A DNA stretch of 10,600 nucleotides, taken from Bacteroidales bacterium (GTDB taxonomy: Bacteria > Bacteroidota > Bacteroidia > Bacteroidales > JAOZVK01). The notes beneath the pieces are model-generated. The model did no database searches. It had not been told where the DNA came from and worked only from the letters and a program-made list of their open reading frames with translations. A program made the translations under genes and the position numbers. The stretch is from assembly GCA_029938185.1 (NCBI GenBank), contig JAOZVK010000159.1, positions 1 through 10,600 on the forward strand, written 5' to 3'. Of this stretch, positions 1-6,414 are shown piece by piece (the first letter of the stretch is position 1; every line of letters begins with the position of its first letter).

Positions 1-295
1 ACTAATAAAAAACTTAAATAAGCTATTTTTGCTCGTATTTTTATAAGACCAGGCATGACCTATAAAATTGCTGACTTTATGGATGCACACTAAATTATAT
101 GAAACGAATAATATTATATTTTGTTACAAAATAATATTTTAATATTTCATTTGCAAATATTGGCAAATTTTTTAGTATATATAATATTTTGGTTTCTTTA
201 AAACTTTAAATATCACTTATCTAAAAAGATAGTTTTATAGCTGATATTGAATTGATTAATATTAAAAATAAATTTATATTTTTTTTTAAAGAAAC
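1..295. other. AT-rich left edge without a supported gene
   Basis: No convincing gene is visible. A short plus-strand frame, open from 22 to a TAA at 91-93, encodes 23 codons ending RPGMTYKIADFMDAH. It reads like the tail of a protein but has no upstream body because TAA lies at 19-21, so it may be a remnant. A perfect 12-base inverted repeat (GTTTCTTTAAAA at 192-203, TTTTAAAGAAAC at 284-295) has an 80-base loop and abuts the nth stop codon. A small hairpin-like TATC/GATA pair lies inside that loop. The inverted repeat could help end nth transcription, but it lacks a U-tract on the minus strand. Confidence 0.4.
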
Positions 296-934
296 TTACC
301 TTTTAATATTATAATATTTACAATATTTTGAAATACCACATTCTAAGCATTTTGGTTTTCTTGCCACACACACATATCTACCATGAAGAATAAGCCAATG
401 ATGAGCTTTAGCTATTAATTTTTCGGGAATATGTTTTACTAATTGTTTTTCGGCTTCAAGAGGTGTTTTGGCATTAGTTGTTAATCCAATTCTTGCTGAA
501 ACTCTAAAGACATGTGTATCAACTGCCATTGCTGGTTTATTATAAACAACAGATGCTATTACATTAGCTGTTTTGCGACCTACTCCGGGTAATTTTAGAA
601 GCTGATTTATTTCGGAGGGTACTATACTATTAAAATCGGTTACCAACATTTTTGCCATGCCAACAAGGTGTTTAGCTTTGTTATTAGGATACGAGCATGT
701 TTTTATATATGTATACACTTCGCTAATATCGGCAAGTGACAAATGATTTGCAGTTGGAAATATTTTGTATAAATCAGGAGTTATTATATTGACCCTTTTA
801 TCAGTACATTGAGCAGATAGGATTACAGCTACAATTAATTCATATGGATTTTTATGCATTAACTCAGTTTTGGCTTCGGGTTGTTCTTTTTCAAAATAAC
901 CAATAACGTATTTATATAATTCTTTTGTTTCCAT
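296..934 (-). CDS. nth: Endonuclease III (DNA glycosylase/AP lyase)
   Basis: This is a bifunctional base-excision repair enzyme that removes oxidised pyrimidines and cleaves the abasic site. The 212 residues match the usual family length of about 210. The helix-hairpin-helix motif LPGVGRKT lies at 115-122, with the expected catalytic lysine K121. The catalytic aspartate is D139 in AVDTHVFR. The C-terminus has the 4Fe-4S loop with spacing C-x6-C-x2-C-x5-C (C189, C196, C199, C205). The ILSAQCTD segment at 38-45 is also typical. The ATG at 932-934 gives a standard N-terminus. The upstream sequence is A/T-rich with no Shine-Dalgarno motif. The gene stands alone and is divergent from everything to its right. 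Nothing looks broken. Confidence 0.97.
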   Translation of the reverse strand: METKELYKYVIGYFEKEQPEAKTELMHKNPYELIVAVILSAQCTDKRVNIITPDLYKIFPTANHLSLADISEVYTYIKTCSYPNNKAKHLVGMAKMLVTDFNSIVPSEINQLLKLPGVGRKTANVIASVVYNKPAMAVDTHVFRVSARIGLTTNAKTPLEAEKQLVKHIPEKLIAKAHHWLILHGRYVCVARKPKCLECGISKYCKYYNIKR

Positions 935-1008
935 ATACGTACTATTAAATAATTAAATAATTTTGTTTATACATTACAAACAGCACATTATAAGTGTATA
1001 AGCAGTCT

Positions 1009-1095
1009 AACAAAAGTTTTTCAACATTTATATTTTGTTAAACTACATATTATTAGAATATTAATAGAATGCGTATGCAACATCAAATCAACATT
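1009..1095 (+). repeat. Composite repeat copy R1 (diverged tail)
   Basis: The head ACAAAAGTTTTTC starts at 1010 and is followed 62 bases later (frame of comparison 1009 to 1071) by GCGTATGCAACAT. The latter corresponds to GCGTAAGC in the other copies. Head and tail signals have exactly the same spacing as in R2 and R3. The hairpin part of the tail is missing: after GCGTATGC the sequence runs on as AT-rich DNA. No gene follows closely. This looks like the most diverged of the three full-length copies. Confidence 0.55.
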
Positions 1096-1137
1096 CACTT
1101 ATCCATAACCTTTTGATTAAGTTCCTTTTATACTAAT

Positions 1138-1168
1138 GCGTAAGCAACTATAAATAGGTCGATGACCT
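1138..1168 (+). repeat. Tail-only copy of the GCGTAAGC-hairpin repeat
   Basis: GCGTAAGC at 1138-1145 is followed by a 10-base spacer and the hairpin AGGTC-GAT-GACCT at 1156-1168. The head motif is not found 62 bases upstream. No start codon of a sustained reading frame follows, so this copy is not a gene leader at present. Confidence 0.6.
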
Positions 1169-1252
1169 TACTTTATTCTGTGAAATTTATTAAAAGTCGT
1201 AATTTAGTAATTTTTTTTTTAGTTTCGTTACATTATTACTAAAAGTTAAAAA

Positions 1253-1396
1253 ATGGATAGTCCTTAAAACGGTGTTGATTGTCCGAAAAAATATAAAATT
1301 TAATTTTTAATGGCTTGATTTTTATTTTTGATAATTTCAAAAAGACTTTGTAATCACCCGGTAATTATATAAATGCTATTTTGTAGGGACTATCCA
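1253..1396. mobile_element. MITE-like element with terminal inverted repeats
   Basis: The left end TGGATAGTCCTTAAAA (from 1254) and the right end, read on the minus strand TGGATAGTCCCTACAA (from 1395), match at 14 of 16 positions as inverted repeats. They enclose about 140 bases of non-coding AT-rich DNA. Size, terminal inverted repeats and lack of an ORF fit a miniature transposable element mobilised in trans. No clear target-site duplication can be assigned, because the flanks are runs of A and T. No transposase with such ends is in the window. The family is not identified. Confidence 0.5.
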
Positions 1397-1540
1397 AATT
1401 TTGATTAAAAATATTATAAACATTATGTTGCGATGAAATACTAAAAAAATAACATTTAAATTGCAATCTAAAATTATAAATTTTATATTTTTTGTGAGTT
1501 CTGATGATATAAGGCAATTCACATTTTATAATTAGCCAAT

Positions 1541-1646
1541 TTGCACACAGGTATTTTAAGCTTTAACAATTCACAAAATGCGCGATAATATCGAGAATAT
1601 TTGAGTGTTTTTTGAAGCCGTTAAAGCTTATAATAACAAGTGCAAA
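1541..1646. repeat. Large imperfect inverted repeat (hairpin of about 27-base arms)
   Basis: Perfect inner arms TAAGCTTTAAC (1557-1567) and GTTAAAGCTTA (1620-1630) extend outward to TTTGCAC (1541-1547) and its complement GTGCAAA. One gap and a few mismatches separate inner and outer parts. The 52-base loop holds a second small palindrome, CGATA-A-TATCG. No reading frame is present. It could be a second miniature element or a structured RNA region. Orientation is not determinable. Confidence 0.45.
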
Positions 1647-1664
1647 TGGTTAATTAAGTAGTAT

Positions 1665-1757
1665 TACAAAAGTTTTCCAACATTTGTTTTTATGTAATCA
1701 ATTGCATGACAGTTGTATATAAGAATGCGTAAGCCACATTAAATAGGTTAAAGACCT
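1665..1757 (+). repeat. Composite repeat copy R2, adjoining the 1771 reading frame
   Basis: The head TACAAAAGTTTTCC starts at 1665 and GCGTAAGC follows at 1727-1734, a distance of 62 bases. Then come the spacer CACATTAAAT and the hairpin AGGTT-AAA-GACCT (1745-1757). The stem keeps pairing through a G.U wobble. From GCGTAAGC to the hairpin this copy differs from R3 in only a few bases. The reading frame at 1771 begins 13 bases after the hairpin. Confidence 0.7.
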
Positions 1758-1770
1758 TATTATTTGTGAT

Positions 1771-2013
1771 TTGCCTAAATACTCACAAACTAAAAAAATT
1801 AGTTTAGAAAATCATAAAATCGAAAATTTTGCAATAAGCAAAGAACAGAATATGTTATACTTCAAAACAATTATAGACACAAACAAAGATGGTATTTTCA
1901 ATAGTTTTGATAAAAAATATTTATGGCAATTTGATATAGTTAAAAAAGAAAAAATCGAAAAGGTTTTTGATGATAATTTTATTAATAAATTTAAGAATCT
2001 ATATATCAAATAA
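1771..2013 (+). CDS. Short hypothetical protein, possibly a truncated C-terminal fragment
   Basis: Eighty codons are read from a TTG. No ATG or GTG is available in frame upstream, and the frame closes at a TAG at 1744-1746 inside repeat R2. The protein is lysine-rich and hydrophilic, with no signal peptide or membrane segment. The stretch LYFKTIIDTNKDGIF at about 29-43, with DTNKDGIFNSFDKKY, has the DxNxDG pattern of Ca-binding or dockerin-like loops. The same pattern occurs near the ends of some secreted Bacteroidota beta-propeller-like proteins. The weak start and the abrupt junction with the repeat suggest the 3' remnant of a longer gene. A genuine small gene led by the repeat is the alternative. 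The family is not recognised. Confidence 0.4.
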   Translation: MPKYSQTKKISLENHKIENFAISKEQNMLYFKTIIDTNKDGIFNSFDKKYLWQFDIVKKEKIEKVFDDNFINKFKNLYIK

Positions 2014-2287
2014 TAATTTTTGGTATTTCAATTTTTAATAATTAAATATTTATAAACAATCAGAAAAATGCTATACGATAGATTATCTGTAAGTAATATA
2101 CTTTTTAAACATAATAAAATATGAATTATTGCAAGTTCAAAAAAGAATATTTTAATATTTAATTTTGAATTTTGTAAATTGCAAACATTAATAATATAAA
2201 TAATAAATGGCTCTTAAAGTTTATTTATGCACAAATTTATTTTTACTATTTAATCAACTTATAATCACATGTCATAAAAATATTTAT

Positions 2288-2318
2288 GCGTAAGCAAGGT
2301 AAAAAGGCTCGAAGAGTC
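2288..2318 (+). repeat. Tail-only copy of the GCGTAAGC-hairpin repeat
   Basis: GCGTAAGC lies at 2288-2295. A 10-base spacer follows, then a five-pair stem GGCTC-GAA-GAGTC (2306-2318) closed with one G.U wobble. It has no convincing head motif and ends 20 bases before composite copy R3 begins, so two copies lie in tandem upstream of nrdJ. Confidence 0.6.
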
Positions 2319-2338
2319 ACAAAATATATAAGTATTCT

Positions 2339-2431
2339 TACAAAAGTTTTTCTGCATTTATTATTATGCAATTAACAGTATAATAATAGTTTGCAAAAAC
2401 GCGTAAGCCACATTAAATAGGTCGAAGACCT
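2339..2431 (+). repeat. Composite repeat copy R3, forming the nrdJ leader
   Basis: The head TACAAAAGTTTTTC starts at 2339 and GCGTAAGC at 2401, again 62 bases apart. The spacer CACATTAAAT and the perfect hairpin AGGTC-GAA-GACCT (2419-2431) follow. The nrdJ ATG is 20 bases further on. If transcription starts near GCGTAAGC, the hairpin would sit in a short 5' leader close to the ribosome landing site. If the repeat is a transposable hairpin, its position is incidental. Confidence 0.7.
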
Positions 2432-2451
2432 TAATAATTAAAAAATATAAA

Positions 2452-5010
2452 ATGTATTTAGAACAAATGATTACTAAAGAAAAAAAAGGTAAAAAAACTT
2501 TCAGCTTTGACCAAGCTTATAATGAAAGCAAAAAATATTTCGATGGCGATGAGTTAGCCGCAAAAGTTTGGGTAAACAAATACGCTTTGAAAGATTCGTA
2601 TGGAAACATATATGAGCTTTCGCCAGACGAAATGCACAAACGTTTGGCAAAAGAAATTGCAAGAATCGAAAAAAAATATCCAAATCCGTTGAGTGAAGCC
2701 GAACTTTACGATTTGTTTAAAAATTTTAAATATATAATTCCACAAGGTGGTCCAATGACAGGTATTGGAAATAAATATCAGATAGCATCACTATCAAACT
2801 GTTTTGTAATAGGTGAACAAAATCCTGCCGATTCATATGGTGGTATAATGAAAACAGACCAAGAACAGGTTCAGCTAATGAAAAGAAGAGGCGGAGTTGG
2901 GCACGATTTATCACATATTCGCCCAAAAGGAAGTCCAGTGTTTAATAGTGCATTGACTTCTACTGGGGTAGTGCCATTTATGGAACGTTTTTCAAATTCG
3001 ACCAGAGAAGTTGCTCAAGACGGACGACGTGGTGCTTTGATGCTTAGTATTTCAATAAAACATCCCGATGCCGAAGATTTTATTAATGCTAAACTTGAAC
3101 AAGGAAAAATTACTGGTGCAAATGTTTCTATTAAAATTGACGATGATTTTATGAATGCTGTCAGAAATAACAAAACTTATACTCAGCAGTTTCCTGTCGA
3201 TTCTAAAAACCCTAAAGCCAAACAAGAAATAAAAGCAATTGAACTTTGGAACAAAATAATTCATAATGCATGGAAATCGGCAGAGCCAGGTATTTTGTTT
3301 TGGGATACAATTACAAAAGAATCTGTTGCTGATTGTTATGCCGATTTAGGTTTTAAAACAGTTTCTACAAATCCATGTGGCGAAATTCCGTTATGTCCAA
3401 ACGATAGTTGTCGATTGTTGGCTATAAACTTATATAGTTATATTGATAATCCGTTTACCGAAAAAGCTAAATTTAATTTCGATTTGTTCAAAAAGCATGT
3501 AGCATATGCTCAAAGAATTATGGACGATATTATTGACCTTGAACTTGAAAAAATTGATGCAATAATTGATAAAATTGACAAAGACCCCGAAGTTGAAGAA
3601 GTAAAAAGAATTGAAAAAAATCTATGGTTAAAAATTAAACAAAAAGCAGAAGAAGGCAGAAGAACAGGCGTTGGTATTACTGCCGAAGGTGATATGCATG
3701 CTGCACTAAATCTAAAATATGCAAGCGAAAATTCAATTGATTTCTCGGTTGAGGTTCACAAAACTCTGGCAATTGAAGCTTATCGCTCGTCTGTAAATAT
3801 GGCAAAGGAAAGAGGAGCTTTTAAAGTTTTTGATGCTAAAAAAGAACTAAATAATCCTTTTATTGATAGGATAAAAAACACTGATAAAGAACTGTATAAG
3901 GAAATGCAAAAATATGGAAGACGAAATATTGCATTGCTCACTATTGCACCAACTGGAACCACAAGTCTGATGACTCAAACCACTTCGGGAATCGAGCCGG
4001 TATTTATGCCTGTTTATAAACGTCGCAGAAAAGTTAATCCAAACGATATTGATGTAAATGTTGCATATGTTGATGATTTGGGCGACTCGTGGGAAGAATT
4101 TAATGTGTTTCACCATCATTTTAAAACATGGCTTAAAATTAATAATTACGAAGTAGACAAAATTGAAAGCCTTAATGATAATCAGATTAATGAAATTATT
4201 GAAAAATCGCCATATTATAAATCAACTTCAAACGATATTGACTGGCTGGCAAAAGTAAGAATGCAGGGAGCTATTCAGAAATGGGTTGACCACTCAATAA
4301 GTGTTACTGTCAATTTACCAAATAGTGCAAGCGAAGAGCTTGTAAGCAAACTATATATAGAAGCTTGGAAAAGTGGTTGTAAAGGTGCAACCGTATACCG
4401 TGATGGTTCGAGAGATGGGGTTTTGATTTCAAACAAAAAAGCTGATATAATTACAGAAACTCATTCTCCAAAAAGACCAAAAGCTGTTGATGCGGACGTA
4501 GTTAGGTTTCAAAACAATAGAGACAAATGGATTGCTTTTGTTGGATTAATTGACAACAAACCATACGAAATTTTTACAGGATTGGCAGAAGATGATATAC
4601 TACCTATTCCAAAATCGGTTACTAAAGGTGTGATTATTAAAAATAGAGACGGAAATGGCAGCAGCCGATACGACTTTCAGTACAAAAACAGACATGGCTA
4701 TCATGTTACAATAGAAGGTTTATCGTATAAATTTAATGAAGAATTTTGGAACTATGCTAAACTAATTTCGGGAGTTCTGCGACATGGTATGCCTATTGAA
4801 CATGCTGTAAATCTAATATCATCATTGCACCTTGATAGCGAAACTATTAACACTTGGAAAAATGGTGTAGAAAGAGCTTTAAAAAGATATATTCCAAATG
4901 GTACAAAAGCCAAAAATGGAACTAAATGCGAAAATTGTGGCTCCGATGCTCTTATTTATCAAGAGGGTTGCTTGATTTGCCCTAGTTGTGGTAGCTCTAA
5001 ATGTGGGTAG
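2452..5010 (+). CDS. nrdJ: Adenosylcobalamin-dependent (class II) ribonucleotide reductase
   Basis: This enzyme makes deoxyribonucleotides from ribonucleotides using vitamin B12 in place of an oxygen-dependent or glycyl radical. The 852-residue protein has the redox cysteine C117 in SLSNCFV and the motif GGVGHDLSHIRPKGS at 147-161. The radical site is NPCGEIP (N307, C309 as thiyl radical, E311), with redox partner C320 in CRLLAINL. The phosphate-binding loop APTGTTSLM is at 499-507. A TSCPD-type domain lies at about 676-790. The C-terminal cysteine cluster (C826, C829, C840, C843, C846, C851) matches the zinc-ribbon and disulfide-shuttling tail of this family, including the ending SSKCG. No small subunit or NrdR gene is next to it. 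The ATG at 2452 is preceded by AT-rich sequence, and an ATG at residue 6 is an alternative start. There is no B12-riboswitch-like leader. Confidence 0.97.
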   Translation: MYLEQMITKEKKGKKTFSFDQAYNESKKYFDGDELAAKVWVNKYALKDSYGNIYELSPDEMHKRLAKEIARIEKKYPNPLSEAELYDLFKNFKYIIPQGGPMTGIGNKYQIASLSNCFVIGEQNPADSYGGIMKTDQEQVQLMKRRGGVGHDLSHIRPKGSPVFNSALTSTGVVPFMERFSNSTREVAQDGRRGALMLSISIKHPDAEDFINAKLEQGKITGANVSIKIDDDFMNAVRNNKTYTQQFPVDSKNPKAKQEIKAIELWNKIIHNAWKSAEPGILFWDTITKESVADCYADLGFKTVSTNPCGEIPLCPNDSCRLLAINLYSYIDNPFTEKAKFNFDLFKKHVAYAQRIMDDIIDLELEKIDAIIDKIDKDPEVEEVKRIEKNLWLKIKQKAEEGRRTGVGITAEGDMHAALNLKYASENSIDFSVEVHKTLAIEAYRSSVNMAKERGAFKVFDAKKELNNPFIDRIKNTDKELYKEMQKYGRRNIALLTIAPTGTTSLMTQTTSGIEPVFMPVYKRRRKVNPNDIDVNVAYVDDLGDSWEEFNVFHHHFKTWLKINNYEVDKIESLNDNQINEIIEKSPYYKSTSNDIDWLAKVRMQGAIQKWVDHSISVTVNLPNSASEELVSKLYIEAWKSGCKGATVYRDGSRDGVLISNKKADIITETHSPKRPKAVDADVVRFQNNRDKWIAFVGLIDNKPYEIFTGLAEDDILPIPKSVTKGVIIKNRDGNGSSRYDFQYKNRHGYHVTIEGLSYKFNEEFWNYAKLISGVLRHGMPIEHAVNLISSLHLDSETINTWKNGVERALKRYIPNGTKAKNGTKCENCGSDALIYQEGCLICPSCGSSKCG

Positions 5011-5039
5011 GGATTGTTTTTTTAATTTGTTTAAATCCC
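5010..5039 (+). terminator. Weak hairpin after nrdJ
   Basis: GGGATT (5010-5015, overlapping the last base of the stop codon) can pair with AATCCC (5034-5039) around a T-rich 18-base loop. There is no U-tract after the stem, so it is a poor intrinsic terminator and may be only a partial barrier. Confidence 0.25.
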
Positions 5040-5085
5040 CAATACTAAAAAGATTACTTTAATAATTTATTATAAAGATTAATAA

Positions 5086-5361
5086 ATGACAATTATATAT
5101 TCAAATCATGCGGTTAACCAAATGTTTAAACGTATGATTTCAACAGATGAAGTTGAGCAAGTTTTACAAAATGGAGAAATAGTAATGGATTATCCAGAAG
5201 ATAAACCATATCCAAGTAAACTTATACTTGATTTTTGTAACGAACGTCCAATTCATGTTGTGAGCAGTTACAACCAGAATGAAGATACTACGATTGTAAT
5301 TACAGCTTATAAACCATCGTTGGATATTTGGGAAAATGATTTTAAAACACGTAAAAAATAA
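5086..5361 (+). CDS. DUF4258 domain protein, putative toxin of a toxin-antitoxin pair
   Basis: The 91-residue protein has the DUF4258 layout. H8 sits in SNHAVNQMFKRMIS, followed by an EVEQVLQNGEIV helix-turn. A central strand with PYPSKLILDF and RPIHVVSSY (H57) comes next, and the final ITAYKPS strand is followed by W82. DUF4258 proteins are small RelE/BrnT-like folds often paired with zinc-finger or HTH antitoxins, so a toxin role, probably RNA-directed, is inferred from family and context. The next gene starts 6 bases after the stop, which indicates one transcript. It lies 75 bases after nrdJ, and I see no clear promoter in the gap. The ATG start is unambiguous within AT-rich leader DNA. 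Confidence 0.85.
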   Translation: MTIIYSNHAVNQMFKRMISTDEVEQVLQNGEIVMDYPEDKPYPSKLILDFCNERPIHVVSSYNQNEDTTIVITAYKPSLDIWENDFKTRKK

Positions 5362-5367
5362 AATATT

Positions 5368-5598
5368 ATGGAATGTGTAATTTGTAAAAATGGAATAACA
5401 AAACAAGGTTTTGTAACCTTCACCCTTGAGCGTGAAAATGTAATTGTTTTATTTAAAAATGTTCCTGCAATGGTTTGTGAAAATTGCGGCGATTTTTATT
5501 TAACAACTGAAACTACAAAATTATTACTAAACAAAGCATCAAAAACTCTCGAAAAAGGGGTTGAATTTGAAATTATTAATCTTAAATTAGTAGCCTAA
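5368..5598 (+). CDS. YgiT-type zinc finger protein, putative antitoxin
   Basis: The 76-residue protein carries the MqsA/YgiT N-terminal zinc-binding arrangement. One CxxC is at C3-C6 and a second at C37-C40 (MVCENCGDFYL), with a TTETTKLLL helix after it. In E. coli MqsA this zinc domain binds the toxin and a separate C-terminal HTH binds DNA. Here the protein ends soon after the zinc domain, so there is no HTH and autoregulation must work differently or not at all. It follows the DUF4258 gene by 6 bases, in the toxin-first order also seen in mqsRA. The stop codon lies inside a perfect palindrome. Confidence 0.85.
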   Translation: MECVICKNGITKQGFVTFTLERENVIVLFKNVPAMVCENCGDFYLTTETTKLLLNKASKTLEKGVEFEIINLKLVA

Positions 5599-5608
5599 TG
5601 ATTAGGCT
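5592..5608 (+). repeat. Perfect palindrome overlapping the antitoxin stop codon
   Basis: AGCCTAAT-G-ATTAGGCT has 8-base arms and a one-base centre. The TAA stop of the antitoxin gene (5596-5598) lies in the left arm. In RNA the tight centre would force a slightly shorter stem. It could protect the transcript end, form part of the terminator just downstream, or be a protein site. Confidence 0.6.
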
Positions 5609-5621
5609 CAAAGAACCAAAA

Positions 5622-5653
5622 ACCGTAAATATTAAAAATACAATATTTGCGGT
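5622..5653 (+). terminator. Strong hairpin after the toxin-antitoxin pair
   Basis: ACCGTAAATATT (5622-5633) pairs with AATATTTGCGGT (5642-5653) over 12 pairs, including one G.U, around an 8-base loop. It is followed by AATTGTTAAG, not a continuous U-run. A transcription or RNA-decay barrier for the DUF4258/YgiT operon is the likely role. Confidence 0.5.
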
Positions 5654-5717
5654 AATTGTTAAGTAGAAAGTGGCATTCCTATTTTAAATTTTACTGGAAT
5701 AAGGTTTTAATTATTAA

Positions 5718-5725
5718 TAAGTTTG
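5718..5725 (+). promoter_or_regulatory. Possible TAnnTTTG promoter box upstream of the YfbU-family gene
   Basis: TAAGTTTG matches the Bacteroidota -7 box. No good TTTG lies about 19 bases upstream, and a 16-base inverted repeat separates it from the gene, so the assignment is weak. Confidence 0.25.
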
Positions 5726-5736
5726 TTGCTTTTGTT

Positions 5737-5791
5737 AATTATAAAATTAAGTATAGAAATTTTGAGATACTGTAAACTTAATTTTATAATT
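5737..5791. repeat. Perfect 16-base inverted repeat with a 23-base loop
   Basis: AATTATAAAATTAAGT (5737-5752) and ACTTAATTTTATAATT (5776-5791) are exact reverse complements. The loop begins ATAG and contains GATAC, so AGTAT/ATACT could add a few more pairs. It lies in the 256-base gap between the toxin-antitoxin operon and the YfbU-family gene. It has no flanking U-run on the plus strand. It may be a bidirectional hairpin, a binding site or the trace of a small element. Confidence 0.6.
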
Positions 5792-5854
5792 TGGGATTGT
5801 TCACCAAGATAGACATTAGCAATAATGAAATTTAAATAATTAAAATAAATAAAA

Positions 5855-6364
5855 ATGAAACTTGATATTAAAGAAAGATTGATGCTTTCTTTCCAATTGA
5901 AAATATTGGAAAAGCTATACCCAGAAGCAAATGAATACTATGCTAAACATAGAAAAGCCATTGAAGAAGGATACGAACTTCATTATAGTTGGATTACAAA
6001 ACACTTATCAGAAGGGCTTAAAAAGGAAGAGTGTACATTTGTCCTTGACGTTTTGGATATGTATGGTTCTTTTAATCTTTTTTTCAATGAATTAAAAAAA
6101 CCAGAAAGATTAACTTCTGAATTAGTTAAATTTCCTGGATTTGATAGAAATAATGAAATTGTGTATTTGGCATACACAAATTATTGTATAGAAGACTTGG
6201 ACAGATTTAATGAAATAAAAAAAAATACAAATAAGGATTACAATAGTCTTACGCCAGTGATACCAAAATATAAAAAAATGGTGGCGAAATGGAACGAATA
6301 TAAAGTAGATGACAAATATCAACTTACAGAAGAACAGATTTATGAATTTATAAATATTCAATAG
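5855..6364 (+). CDS. YfbU family protein
   Basis: The 169-residue protein aligns along its length with E. coli YfbU (about 164 residues). It starts with the family-like KERLMLSFQLKILEKLYPE, then has the EEGYELHYSWI segment, the helix EECTFVLDVLDMYGSFNLFF and FPGFDRNNEIVYLAYTNYCIE. The end, TPVIPKYKKMVAKW...YQLTEEQIYEFIN, matches the terminal region of YfbU. The molecular function is not established; the E. coli protein has been linked to cell-death phenotypes only loosely. It is soluble and mostly helical, with no membrane segment. It is a single gene between repeats in the accessory stretch. The ATG at 5855 is preceded by AATAAATAAAA and matches the family start. Confidence 0.88.
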   Translation: MKLDIKERLMLSFQLKILEKLYPEANEYYAKHRKAIEEGYELHYSWITKHLSEGLKKEECTFVLDVLDMYGSFNLFFNELKKPERLTSELVKFPGFDRNNEIVYLAYTNYCIEDLDRFNEIKKNTNKDYNSLTPVIPKYKKMVAKWNEYKVDDKYQLTEEQIYEFINIQ

Positions 6365-6414
6365 CTCAAAATGAGAATTTACTTGGAGTCGAATTTGAAA
6401 AAGATGTAGCAGTT

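Larger units (their letters stand above)
935..1770. other. Repeat-rich intergenic region
   Basis: These 836 bases carry no supported gene. They hold composite repeat copy R1 (1009-1095), a tail-only copy (1138-1168), a MITE-like element (1253-1396), a large imperfect hairpin (1541-1646) and composite repeat copy R2 (1665-1757). Sequence between them is AT-rich with homopolymer runs and frequent stops in all frames. The divergent nth promoter should lie near the left end. TTTG occurs on the minus strand around 976-979, but I cannot find a good TAnnTTTG partner. Confidence 0.6.
2014..2451. other. Intergenic region upstream of nrdJ
   Basis: These 438 bases carry no supported gene. They are very AT-rich from 2014 to 2280, then hold a tail-only repeat copy (2288-2318) and composite repeat R3 (2339-2431). 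I see no perfect TAnnTTTG promoter. The nearest approach is TAATAGTTTGC at 2384-2394, just before GCGTAAGC, which is one base off the expected spacing. Confidence 0.5.

Noticed and set aside
1009..2431. CRISPR array or integron attC array as an explanation for the spaced repeats
   Set aside because: Copies are few and about 660 bases apart, with no uniform spacers, cas genes or integrase, and no attC R/L core sites were recognised.
2339..2451. Cobalamin riboswitch before nrdJ
   Set aside because: The leader is short and AT-rich and lacks a recognisable B12 box or multi-stem architecture.
3847..4119. 90-codon minus-strand frame inside nrdJ
   Set aside because: It is antisense to strongly conserved ribonucleotide reductase sequence. 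The other minus-strand frames within nrdJ are rejected for the same reason.
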